From an uncultured Oscillospiraceae bacterium (GTDB taxonomy: Bacteria; Bacillota; Clostridia; Oscillospirales; Oscillospiraceae): a stretch of DNA of 45,853 nucleotides. Both the position numbers and the translations under genes were made by a program. The DNA is taken from positions 1-45,853 of the forward strand of contig CALXDR010000008.1 of assembly GCA_944387115.1 (NCBI GenBank), read 5' to 3'. Shown here in pieces: positions 1-7,182 of this stretch. The first letter of the stretch is position 1. Each line of letters begins with the position of its first letter. The notes below the pieces were generated by a model. The model was not told the DNA's origin. It saw only the letters and a program-made list of their open reading frames with translations, and did not search any database.

Positions 1-33
1 ATTTTTAACTGCAACGGACAGGGCCGGATCCAT

Positions 34-70
34 AAAAATGGCAAGCCCCTTGCGGGGCTTGCCATTTTTT
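34..70. terminator. Intrinsic terminator downstream of tmRNA
   Basis: A 13-bp perfect stem (arms around AATGGCAAGCCCC and its complement) with a 4-base loop. It is flanked by A5 on one side and T6 on the other, so it can act in both directions. On the minus strand it directly follows the tmRNA 3' CCA. The 33 bases before it hold nothing I recognise. Confidence 0.85.
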
Positions 71-414
71 GGTGGAGGCGAGGGGAGTCGAACCCCTGTC
101 CGAAAGCACTTCCACAGGAACCTCTCCGAGCGCAGGCGGTTATTTACATTCCCTTCCCGCAGCGTGAAGCGCCACACTCAACGGGTTGGTAGAGTCATAA
201 TGCGTGGAACGGTCAACTCTTTCCGAACGCACGGACGCCACTGATTTGACGCCCCCCACAGCTCGTGGCCCTTCCGTGGGAGACGGCCGCATTAAGCAGC
301 GGCGAGAACGACGTTATCGTTGTTCTTTAATTTATAATTGCCCATTTTTAGGATGCTGGGCGCATCCGCTCGCTATTCCTGCTTCCGCACCCCCGTCGAA
401 ACCAGTACGCCCCC
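70..414 (-). ncRNA. ssrA: Transfer-messenger RNA (tmRNA)
   Basis: Rescues ribosomes stalled on broken mRNAs together with SmpB, whose gene lies about 630 bp upstream on the same strand. The 5' end GGGGGCG (414 downward) pairs with CGCCTCC before an encoded CCA at 70-72, forming the alanyl-type acceptor stem. The T-arm GTTCGACTC and the 5' GGTTTCGAC motif are present. The tag frame reads GNYKLKNNDNVVLAAA then TAA (about 294-345), with resume codon GGC. The tag ends in three alanines after Leu, rather than the usual LAA. Length is 345 nt, normal for one-piece tmRNA. Confidence 0.93.
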
Positions 415-436
415 ATGGGAGACAGATGTTCCGGGC

Positions 437-463
437 GCCCCCGGCGGCTGGGCCGCCGGGGGC
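437..463. terminator. GC-rich hairpin between cyclophilin and ssrA
   Basis: A perfect 12-bp stem GCCCCCGGCGGC / GCCGCCGGGGGC with a 3-base loop lies 27 bp past the cyclophilin stop codon on the minus strand. No T-tract follows, so it may be an mRNA 3' end or a processing barrier rather than a classic terminator. Confidence 0.45.
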
Positions 464-489
464 AGGTGTGCAAATCAATTCGACAGTCC

Positions 490-1011
490 TCAGACCTTCT
501 CCGGCTGGGGATAGTCCACCCCGAAGGTGTCCACAGTGACCGACTTCATCCGCTGTTCGCTCAGGGGACGGTCGTTATAGTCCCGCTTGGCGTTCACGAT
601 GGCGTCTGCCACCTCCATCCCCTCCAGCACCTTGCCGAAGGCGGCATAGGCGCCGTCCAGATGGGGGGCCTTCTCCACCATGATGAAGAACTGGCTGCCG
701 GCAGAGTCGGGACGCATGGAACGGGCCATGGAGAGCACCCCACGGTCGTGGGCCAGATTGTTCTGGAACCGGTTCTGGGCAAACTCGCCCTTGATGCTAT
801 AGCCGGGGCCGCCCATGCCGGAGCCCTCGGGACAGCCGCCCTGAATCATGAAGCCGGGGATCACCCGGTGGAAAATCAGGCCGTTGTAAAAGCCCTGGTT
901 GACCAGAGCAATGAAGTTGTTGACGGTATTGGGCGCCACCTCGGGATACAGCTCGGCCTTGATCAGGCCGCCGTTGTCCATCTCAATGGTGACAATGGGG
1001 TTTTGAGCCAT
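490..1011 (-). CDS. Cyclophilin-type peptidyl-prolyl cis-trans isomerase
   Basis: Catalyses cis-trans isomerisation of Xaa-Pro bonds during folding; 173 aa and cytoplasmic, as no signal peptide is present. Cyclophilin hallmarks are in order: FHRVIPGFMIQGG near residue 48 with the catalytic Arg, a GGPGYSIKGEF loop, MARSMRPDSAGSQFFIM around 95-112, and HLDGAYAAFGKV near 117-128. A ribosome binding site AAAGGAGTG stands before the ATG. It lies between smpB and ssrA on the same strand, 33 bp after smpB, so it probably shares the smpB transcript. The length matches short bacterial cytoplasmic cyclophilins. Confidence 0.93.
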   Translation of the reverse strand: MAQNPIVTIEMDNGGLIKAELYPEVAPNTVNNFIALVNQGFYNGLIFHRVIPGFMIQGGCPEGSGMGGPGYSIKGEFAQNRFQNNLAHDRGVLSMARSMRPDSAGSQFFIMVEKAPHLDGAYAAFGKVLEGMEVADAIVNAKRDYNDRPLSEQRMKSVTVDTFGVDYPQPEKV

Positions 1012-1044
1012 GGAACAAACACTCCTTTATGCAATGCGATGTCA

Positions 1045-1506
1045 TCAGTAACGGCCGCGGGACAGGCGGTCCATCTCCCGCTTGGCATCCCGCTTGGCGG
1101 CCGCCTCACGCTTGTCATACAGCTTTTTCCCTCGGGCCAGGGCCACTTCCACCTTTACCCGGGGGCCAGAGAAGTAGAGGGACAGCGGCACAATGGCGTA
1201 TCCGTCCTGCTGGGCCTTGGCCTGGAGCTTCCAAATCTCCCGCTTGTGGAGCAGCAGCTTCCGGGTGCGCCGGGGGTCTTTGTTGAAGATGTTCCCCTTC
1301 TCATAGGGAGAGATGTGCATACCATACAGGAACATCTCCCCGTCCTTGACCCCGCAGAAGGCGTCCTTCAGGTTCACATTGCCCTGCCGGATGGATTTGA
1401 CCTCCGTGCCCGCCAACTCGATGCCCGCCTCAAACTTATCTTCGATGAAGTAATCGTGGAACGCTTTCCGATTGGATGCAATCTGCGCACTCCCCTTTTT
1501 CGCCAC
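1045..1506 (-). CDS. smpB: SsrA-binding protein SmpB
   Basis: Binds tmRNA and delivers it to stalled ribosomes. The protein begins [19 protein letters not shown] and contains the family core [30 protein letters not shown] and [10 protein letters not shown], ending with the basic tail [17 protein letters not shown] chose the GTG at 1504-1506 (153 aa). The GTG at 1513-1515 lies inside the Shine-Dalgarno sequence GGAGGTG, whereas 1506 sits 6 bp behind it and gives the usual MAKKG N-terminus. It is first in a minus-strand unit with the cyclophilin and ssrA. Confidence 0.95.
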   Translation of the reverse strand: MAKKGSAQIASNRKAFHDYFIEDKFEAGIELAGTEVKSIRQGNVNLKDAFCGVKDGEMFLYGMHISPYEKGNIFNKDPRRTRKLLLHKREIWKLQAKAQQDGYAIVPLSLYFSGPRVKVEVALARGKKLYDKREAAAKRDAKREMDRLSRGRY

Positions 1507-1555
1507 GGCGGGCACCTCCTCTCTGGGTGCAGACCATCTGTCTGATATGCACTAG

Positions 1556-1584
1556 AGTATACCACGATTTTTCCCCGCTCGCAA
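1556..1584 (-). promoter_or_regulatory. Sigma-A promoter of smpB
   Basis: On the minus strand, -35 TTGCGA (1579-1584), a 17-bp spacer and -10 TATACT (1556-1561) lie about 50 bp before the smpB start. Both boxes are one mismatch from consensus or slightly more. Confidence 0.7.
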
Positions 1585-1634
1585 GGGGGATTTGTGTAAC
1601 TTTCTGTGAATTTGAATTCTCCCCCCGCCCCCTC

Positions 1635-1663
1635 TTGCGTTTTTTGCGGCAATGGGGTACACT
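1635..1663 (+). promoter_or_regulatory. Sigma-A promoter of the folC-folT leader
   Basis: -35 TTGCGT (1635-1640), 17-bp spacer, -10 TACACT (1658-1663). Transcription would start about 7 bp later, right at the 5' end of the THF riboswitch. Confidence 0.65.
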
Positions 1664-1674
1664 GTTGCCAGACA

Positions 1675-1790
1675 GGCAGAGTAGGAGCGCGTGTGTTGTC
1701 CCCGGTATGGGGCCAGTGCCGGCGGGACGGGGAGTTGTCCGCCGGACGAAAAGCCAGCCGCTTGCAGTGCGCCCTCCGCATCCCGCTGCC
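1675..1790 (+). promoter_or_regulatory. Tetrahydrofolate (THF-I) riboswitch
   Basis: The sequence carries the conserved pieces of the folate riboswitch in order. P1 is GGCAG / CTGCC (1675-1679 with 1786-1790), followed by GAGTAG. A hairpin AGTGCCGGCGG ... TCCGCCGG is capped by GGGGAGTTG and followed by ACGAA (about 1715-1750). The 3' side is CGCATCCCGCTGCC. A small extra hairpin (CCCC-GGTAT-GGGG) is inserted in one arm. It precedes folC and folT, the expected regulon. Between aptamer and gene (1791-1886), CCTCCT at 1830-1835 can pair with AGGAGG at 1874-1879. This suggests control of translation initiation, which is inference. Confidence 0.85.
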
Positions 1791-1886
1791 GCATCTTACG
1801 GAGCGACTGCGCCCATGTGCGCCCTTTCCCCTCCTCTGTGCGGCATCATCCCACCCTGGGACTGCCCGCCAGAAGGAGGTTTTTTT

Positions 1887-3173
1887 ATGCACCCATCCCC
1901 CGTAATCACCACCGGTCAGGAGGCTGTGTCCTACATCCACAGCACATCCTGGCTGGGCAGCCGTCCGGGTCTGTCCCGCACCTGCGCTCTGCTGGAGCGG
2001 CTGGGCCACCCGGAGCGGGCGCTCAAGTTCATCCACATCGTGGGCACCAACGGCAAGGGCTCCACCGCCGCCATGACCGCCGCCATCCTCACCGCCGCCG
2101 GATACACCACCGGACTGTACACCTCCCCCTATCTCCACCGCTTCCACGAGCGTATGCGGGTGGACGGGGCGGAAATCACGGACGAGGAGCTGGCGGCAGT
2201 GACCCAGACGGTGGCCCGCCACGCCCACACCATGGACGACCCGCCCACCGAATTCGAGCTGGTCACCTGCATCGCCCTGGAATATTACCGCCGCGCGGGC
2301 TGTCAATTCGTGGTGCTGGAGGCGGGCATGGGCGGGCGGCTGGACTCCACCAACGCCATCCCCGCCCCCGAGGTGGTAGCCATCACCCACATTGGACTGG
2401 ACCACACCCAATACCTGGGGGATACCGTGGAGGCCATCGCCGCAGAGAAGGCCGCCGTCATCAAGCCGGGCTGTCAGGTGGTGCTCTACCAGCAGGAGGC
2501 GGGGGTCACCCAGGTGGTGGAGGCGGTGTGCCGACGGCAGGGCGTGCCCCTCCGCATTGCCACCCCCCAAAGCCTCCGACTCCAGCAGGACACGCTGGAG
2601 GGTCAGGTGCTGGAGTGGAACGGCCTCCCCCTCCGCCTGCCTCTGCTGGGCGAACACCAGCGGCACAATGCGGCGGTGGTGCTGGGCATCGTGGAGGCCC
2701 TCCGCCCCCGCTTCCCCATCTCCGACCAGGCCATCTGCCAGGGCCTTGCCCAAACCCGGTGGCCCGGCCGCTTTGAGGTGCTGGGGCGCAACCCCTGGTT
2801 CCTTGTGGATGGGGGGCACAATCCCCAGTGCGCACAGACGGTGGCGGATAACCTGCGCCGCTACTTCCCCAACCAGAAGGCCGTGTTTCTCCTGGGTGTG
2901 CTGGAAGATAAGGACTACCCCCAGGTGTGCCGCCTAGTGGCCCCTCTTGCCGCCGCCTTTGTCACCGTCACCCCCCCATGCCCCCGGGCACTGTCCGCCC
3001 AGGACCTGGCCCGGCACCTACAGGACTGCCCCTGCCCCATCCACACCGCAGACACCATCCCCCAGGGGGTTGCAGCAGCGCAAGAACTGGCCGGCCCCAA
3101 CGGACTGGTGTGTGCCTTCGGCTCCCTCTATATCACCGGCCCGGTGCGCGCCGCCTTCGGCCTCACCCGCTGA
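1887..3173 (+). CDS. folC: Bifunctional folylpolyglutamate / dihydrofolate synthase
   Basis: Adds glutamate to dihydropteroate and to folates, in an ATP-dependent Mur-ligase-type reaction in the cytoplasm. The P-loop VGTNGKGSTAAM lies near residues 51-62 and is followed by GLYTSPYLHRFHERMRV, the FolC folate loop. Downstream are VLEAGMGGRLDSTNAI, THIGLDHTQYLG, and the C-terminal ligase domain with NPWFLVDGGHNPQC. Length 428 aa is typical. The ATG at 1887 is preceded by AAGGAGG with 7-bp spacing; upstream in-frame sequence belongs to the riboswitch. It lies 21 bp before folT and is probably cotranscribed with it under THF control. Confidence 0.95.
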   Translation: MHPSPVITTGQEAVSYIHSTSWLGSRPGLSRTCALLERLGHPERALKFIHIVGTNGKGSTAAMTAAILTAAGYTTGLYTSPYLHRFHERMRVDGAEITDEELAAVTQTVARHAHTMDDPPTEFELVTCIALEYYRRAGCQFVVLEAGMGGRLDSTNAIPAPEVVAITHIGLDHTQYLGDTVEAIAAEKAAVIKPGCQVVLYQQEAGVTQVVEAVCRRQGVPLRIATPQSLRLQQDTLEGQVLEWNGLPLRLPLLGEHQRHNAAVVLGIVEALRPRFPISDQAICQGLAQTRWPGRFEVLGRNPWFLVDGGHNPQCAQTVADNLRRYFPNQKAVFLLGVLEDKDYPQVCRLVAPLAAAFVTVTPPCPRALSAQDLARHLQDCPCPIHTADTIPQGVAAAQELAGPNGLVCAFGSLYITGPVRAAFGLTR

Positions 3174-3194
3174 GCACAAGAAAGGAACCCTGTT

Positions 3195-3707
3195 ATGAAA
3201 TCCAACCTGAAAACCATGATGCAAGTGGCCCTGCTGGTGGCGGTGGAGATTGTCCTCTCCCGCTTCTGCTCCATCTCCACCCCGTTTTTGAAAATCGGCC
3301 TGGCCTTCCTCCCCCTGGCTGTGTGCGGTATGCTCTTCGGCCCTGTGTGGGGCCTGATTGCAGGGGGACTGGCGGACTTCCTGGGCGCTATCCTCTTCCC
3401 CATCGGCCCCTACTTCCCCGGCTTCACCCTGTCCACCGCCCTCACAGGGCTGGTATTCGGCCTGTGCCTGTACCGCCGGAACACCGGCTGGCTGCACATC
3501 GCCCTGGCGGTGGCGGTGAACAACTTCGTCATCAGCCTGTTTGTCACCACCTTTTGGATTCACCTGCTCTACGGCAGCAGCTACCTGGGTCTGCTCCTCC
3601 CCCGGCTAGGGCAGAATCTCCTGCTGGCCCCCATTGAATTTGTGCTCATCAAGCTGGTCCAAAAGCCTGTGACCGCCTATGCCGCTCTGGCGCAGAGCCG
3701 CACCTGA
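3195..3707 (+). CDS. folT: Folate ECF transporter S component FolT
   Basis: Membrane-embedded substrate-binding subunit of an energy-coupling-factor transporter for folates; it needs the shared EcfAAT module, which is not in this window. The 170-aa protein has about six hydrophobic helices. The N-terminal MQVALLVAVEIVLSRFCSI, the GLAFLPLAVCGMLFGPVWG segment and GGLADFLGAILFP are characteristic of FolT. It follows folC by 21 bp with its own GGAAC-type ribosome binding site. The shared THF riboswitch upstream independently supports the folate assignment. Confidence 0.92.
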   Translation: MKSNLKTMMQVALLVAVEIVLSRFCSISTPFLKIGLAFLPLAVCGMLFGPVWGLIAGGLADFLGAILFPIGPYFPGFTLSTALTGLVFGLCLYRRNTGWLHIALAVAVNNFVISLFVTTFWIHLLYGSSYLGLLLPRLGQNLLLAPIEFVLIKLVQKPVTAYAALAQSRT

Positions 3708-3764
3708 CCCCCGGCATACGCAACAGCCATGTCCGCATACCCTTGCACCAGGAGGGATGTGGAC

Positions 3765-5231
3765 ATGGCTTTTTTCTCGCACTTCAGCGCCCTGCTGTGG
3801 GGCGGCCCCATTTTGGCCGCCTGTATACTGGTGGGGGGATATTACTCTCTGCGCACGGGATTTTTCCAGCTCTTCGGCCTGCCTGTGTGGTGGCGCAGCA
3901 CCGTGGGCGCACTGCTCCGCCCCCGCTCCAAGGAGTGTGACCCGGCAGCAGTCACCCCCCTGCAGGCCCTGTCCACCGCCCTGGCCGCCACCATTGGCAC
4001 CGGCTCCATTGCCGGGGTGGCCGCCGCCATCTTCTACGGCGGGCCGGGCACGGTGTTCTGGATGTGGATTTCCGCCCTGCTGGGCATGATGACCGGGTGC
4101 GCAGAAAAGCTCCTTGCGGTGCGCCACCGGGAGCGCGGCCCCGACGGACAGTGGCGGGGCGGCCCCATGGAGTACATCCGCCTGGGTCTGCATCTGCCCG
4201 GACTGGCAAAGCTGTACGCCCTCTTTCTGGTGTGCGAAACCCTGGTGGGAGGCACCCTGGCCCAGTCCAATTCCATCGCCACCGCCCTCAACGCCGCCAC
4301 CGGGGTGTCCCCCAGGACAGTGGGGATTGTGCTGGCCCTCATCACCGCCGTGGTGCTGGCAGGGGGCATCCGCCGCATCGCCCGGCTGAGCGAATTGCTG
4401 GTGCCCGTGATGGCGCTGCTCTTTTTGGGGTGCGGGCTGGCGGTGATTCTCTTTCACTGGTCCGCCGTGCCCCAGGCATTGGAGCAGATTGTCACCTACG
4501 CCTTCGCCCCCAAGGCAGTGGCGGGGGGATATGCCATGGGCGCTGCTCTGCGCTACGGGGTGGCCCGGGGGGTGTTCACCAGCGAGGCCGGTCTGGGGGT
4601 GTCCTCCATCGCCCACGCCTGCGCCGATGTGGACCATCCCGCCCGGCAGGGTATGTGGGGCATCTTCGAGGTGGGGGTGTCCACCCTGCTCATCTGCACC
4701 GTCACCGCCCTGGTCATCCTCACCTCCGGCCTGTATCAGCCCCAGGAGGCCCTGGCCCTGCTGGAACAGGGCCAGCCCATTCCCACCCATCTGCTGGGTG
4801 CGCCCCTGGTGGCCGCCAGCTTTTCCACCCTGTTTGGGCAGGCGGGCACCTGGGTCATCTCCGTCAGCCTCATCCTCTTTGCCTTCACCTCCCTGGTGGG
4901 CTCCGGCTTCTACGGCCAGCGGGGACTGGACACCCTGGCCCCCCACCCCTTCGCCAGACTGCTCTACCGCCTGGCCTTCCCCCTGTGCATCCTCTTCGGG
5001 GCAGTGGGCGATTTGGGCGCAGTGTGGGAGCTGGTGGACTTTTTCAACGCCCTGCTGGCGCTGCCCAATCTGGCCGCCCTCCTCCTGCTCTCCCCAGAGG
5101 CCCTCTATCTGCTGCGCCAGTGGCTGGAGCAGCAGTCCACTCCCCGTGCCCCCCATATCCCCAGGCGTGAAAAACGCCCCGCCCGCTCCGCCCGCAGACC
5201 CGCCTCCACATCCAGAAAAAATAGGGCTTGA
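3765..5231 (+). CDS. Sodium:alanine/glycine symporter, AGCS family
   Basis: Secondary transporter importing small neutral amino acids with sodium. The 488-aa protein is hydrophobic throughout. It holds AGCS-family signatures: QALSTALAATIGTGSIAGVA near residue 70, the segment GPGTVFWMWISALLGMMTGC with AEKLLAVRHRER, GGPMEYI, and RGVFTSEAGLGVSSIAHAC around residue 270. I chose the ATG at 3765 because GGAGGG stands 8 bp upstream; the ATG at 3729 has no such site and adds a polar 12-residue extension. It has a basic, Arg-rich C-terminal tail. It follows folT by 57 bp without a clear terminator, so partial co-expression is possible. Confidence 0.9.
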   Translation: MAFFSHFSALLWGGPILAACILVGGYYSLRTGFFQLFGLPVWWRSTVGALLRPRSKECDPAAVTPLQALSTALAATIGTGSIAGVAAAIFYGGPGTVFWMWISALLGMMTGCAEKLLAVRHRERGPDGQWRGGPMEYIRLGLHLPGLAKLYALFLVCETLVGGTLAQSNSIATALNAATGVSPRTVGIVLALITAVVLAGGIRRIARLSELLVPVMALLFLGCGLAVILFHWSAVPQALEQIVTYAFAPKAVAGGYAMGAALRYGVARGVFTSEAGLGVSSIAHACADVDHPARQGMWGIFEVGVSTLLICTVTALVILTSGLYQPQEALALLEQGQPIPTHLLGAPLVAASFSTLFGQAGTWVISVSLILFAFTSLVGSGFYGQRGLDTLAPHPFARLLYRLAFPLCILFGAVGDLGAVWELVDFFNALLALPNLAALLLLSPEALYLLRQWLEQQSTPRAPHIPRREKRPARSARRPASTSRKNRA

Positions 5232-5255
5232 CATTTGGCTGAAAATCAGTATAAT
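5228..5255 (+). promoter_or_regulatory. Consensus promoter of first tRNA-Ser gene
   Basis: Perfect -35 TTGACA (5228-5233) and perfect -10 TATAAT (5250-5255) with a 16-bp spacer, 31 bp before the mature tRNA. The -35 box overlaps the stop codon of the symporter gene. Confidence 0.9.
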
Positions 5256-5286
5256 AAGGAACACTGACCGCCATACGTCGGCCTTT

Positions 5287-5378
5287 GGAGTGGTATCGAA
5301 GTGGTCATAACGAGCACGATTGGAAATCGTGTGACAGTCAAAAGCTGTCCGAGGGTTCGAATCCCTCCCACTCCGCCA
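5287..5378 (+). tRNA. tRNA-Ser (anticodon GGA), copy 1
   Basis: Acceptor stem GGAGTGG / CCACTCC, anticodon loop TTGGAAA giving anticodon GGA (reads UCC/UCU), a long class II variable arm and T-arm GGTTCGAATCC, with encoded CCA. It is 92 nt and identical over its whole length to the copy at 9038-9129. Confidence 0.97.
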
Positions 5379-5381
5379 AAT

Positions 5382-5429
5382 AAGCACCGCAGTTTTGATA
5401 CACAGCGTATCAGGATTGCGGTGCTTTTC
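5382..5429 (+). terminator. Terminator after tRNA-Ser copy 1
   Basis: Ten-base arms AAGCACCGCA and TGCGGTGCTT around a 25-base loop, followed by TTCT, starting 4 bp after the tRNA CCA. The rest of 5430-5490 shows nothing I recognise. Confidence 0.7.
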
Positions 5430-5490
5430 TTAGGACTGAACCCCCCGTTTCCCAGGCCTTTTGCGGTGTTCTCACCCCACAAAGCAGCAA

Positions 5491-5528
5491 AGCCCCCGAA
5501 CCGGAGCTTCCACACTCCAGTCCGGGGG
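5491..5528 (-). terminator. Hairpin downstream of amidohydrolase gene
   Basis: On the minus strand a GCCCCCGG / CCGGGGGC-type stem with an inner CTGGAG / CTCCGG pairing lies 43 bp after the amidohydrolase stop, followed by TTTGCTGCTTT. The T-tract is broken, so termination strength is uncertain. Confidence 0.5.
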
Positions 5529-5570
5529 CATATATTCTGTCTTTCAGGAGGAAAATCAGGTATTTCCGCC

Positions 5571-7181
5571 TCAGGTACGCTGGTAGACAAAGCGGCCGCC
5601 CACCATGGTTGCCTCCACCTTGGTCTTTCTCAGCTCATCGGGGTTCATGGTGAAAATATCCTCGCTGAGCACCACCAGGTCTGCGTAGTAGCCCGGCAGC
5701 AATCTGCCCTTGCAATGCTCCTCAAAGCTGGCATAGGCGCTCCCCACGGTGTAGGCATCCACTGCGTCATAGATGTCCATCCGCTCCTGGGGATAGAACC
5801 CGCCCTCCGGGCCGCCGTTGAGGTTCTTGCGGGTGACTGCGCAATAGAGGTTGTCAATGGCATTCATATCCTCAATGGGGGAATCGGTGCCAAAGCTCAG
5901 GGACACGCCCAGCTTGCGCATGGTCTCAAAGGCGTAGCTGGTGGAGGCCAGGGGCTGGCCCACACGCTGCTCCACCACCTGCATATCGTAGTGGAGGAAA
6001 ATGGGCTGCACCAGGGCCAGGATGTCCTGCTGGGCAAAGCGGTGCAGCAGGGGCAGGTCGGTGATCTGACAGTGTACCACCCCGTGCCGCAGGGGGTTTT
6101 CCCCGTTGTGGCACACGGTGCCATAGCCGTCCAGCGCCAGCTCAACTGCGCCGTCCCCGATGGCGTGGACAATCACCTGACAGCCGTGGGCGGCGGCCAT
6201 CTTCACCATGGTCTGAAACTCCTCCCCGCTCATGGTGGCAATCCCCCGGGTGCTGGGGTCGTCCTGGTAGGGGGCGCGCATCAGCGCTGTGCGCGCGCCC
6301 AGGCTGCCGTCCAGGAACACCTTGAGGGGGCCAATCCGGTTGTAACTGTCCCCGGTGCCGGTGCGGTAGCCCGCATCCAAAAACGCCTGATACCCCTCCG
6401 GCTCCATAAAATTGCACTGGTGGTACACCCGCAGGGTGGGATTGTCCTGCTGGAGCCGCTCATAGGCCTCCAGCGTCACCCTCCAGTCGCCAGGGCGCAA
6501 ATCCATGGTCTGCACGGAGGTAATGCCGCACTGGGCGGCGTAATCCATGGCCAGACGGAGGGACTTGGCCACCTCCTCCACCGAGGGGGCGGGACGGATG
6601 GAGAGAATCTGCTGACAGGCGTTCTCACGGAAAATACCCGTCAGCCTCCCCTGTGCATCCCGGTCAATGGCCCCGCCCTCCAGCGGCTGGGTGTCCGGCG
6701 TAATCCCCGCCCGCTCCATAGCCGCCGTGTTGGCCACCAGAATGTGGGCGCAGGCCCGCTCGAACACAATGGGGTGTTCCGTGGAAATCTCGTCCAGGTC
6801 TGCACAGGTGAGCAGACGCTGCTCGTCGGTGAAATAGTCCTGGTTCCACCCCATGCCGTAAATCACGCTGCCCGGCTGGGGGCGGTTTTTTTCGATGAAG
6901 GCCCGGGCCCGCTCCTTCACCTCTGCAATGCTGGCTGCGCCCAACAGCTGGACACTGCCCAGCAGCTCCCCCACCGAGCGCAAATGCTGGTGGGAGTCGT
7001 TGAACCCCGGCACCACGGTGCGCCCGCAGGCGTCATACCGCTGGGCCTCTACCGGGGCACAGGCCAGAATGCTCTGGTCGCTGCCCAGGGCGACGATGCG
7101 CCCGTCCTGAATCAGCATAGCCTGGGCGAAGCTGTCCCGGCCCATGTAAATTTTTCCGTTGTAGAGTACCGTGTATGCCAT
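5571..7181 (-). CDS. YtcJ-like metal-dependent amidohydrolase (Amidohydrolase_3)
   Basis: Probable zinc-dependent hydrolase of an amide, formamide or cyclic amide; substrate unknown. The 536-aa protein begins with the small beta-sandwich found in amidohydrolases, then the metal motif GFNDSHQHL with His64 and His66. Later come VIVHAIGDGAVELALDGY, the Amidohydrolase_3 His/Asp region, and SFGTDSPIEDMNAIDNLY with the catalytic Asp. No signal peptide is seen. The ATG follows GGAGGAG and lies 1 bp beyond the stop of the upstream permease gene, so the two are translationally close and share one transcript. That transcript is headed by a lysine riboswitch, which links this enzyme to lysine supply. 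Relatives include N-substituted formamide deformylase; the family is broad and often misassigned. Confidence 0.85.
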   Translation of the reverse strand: MAYTVLYNGKIYMGRDSFAQAMLIQDGRIVALGSDQSILACAPVEAQRYDACGRTVVPGFNDSHQHLRSVGELLGSVQLLGAASIAEVKERARAFIEKNRPQPGSVIYGMGWNQDYFTDEQRLLTCADLDEISTEHPIVFERACAHILVANTAAMERAGITPDTQPLEGGAIDRDAQGRLTGIFRENACQQILSIRPAPSVEEVAKSLRLAMDYAAQCGITSVQTMDLRPGDWRVTLEAYERLQQDNPTLRVYHQCNFMEPEGYQAFLDAGYRTGTGDSYNRIGPLKVFLDGSLGARTALMRAPYQDDPSTRGIATMSGEEFQTMVKMAAAHGCQVIVHAIGDGAVELALDGYGTVCHNGENPLRHGVVHCQITDLPLLHRFAQQDILALVQPIFLHYDMQVVEQRVGQPLASTSYAFETMRKLGVSLSFGTDSPIEDMNAIDNLYCAVTRKNLNGGPEGGFYPQERMDIYDAVDAYTVGSAYASFEEHCKGRLLPGYYADLVVLSEDIFTMNPDELRKTKVEATMVGGRFVYQRT

Positions 7182-7182
7182 G

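Noticed and set aside
1507..1515. Upstream GTG at 1515 as the start of SmpB
   Set aside because: It is part of the Shine-Dalgarno sequence GGAGGTG itself; the next in-frame GTG is 6 bp behind that site and restores the usual MAKKG N-terminus.
415..1545. Long open frame on the plus strand across the cyclophilin and smpB genes
   Set aside because: It is the antisense shadow of two well-conserved minus-strand genes in GC-rich DNA, with no ribosome binding site. Similar long shadows opposite glmS, rpoD, dnaG and the pot operon were rejected for the same reason.
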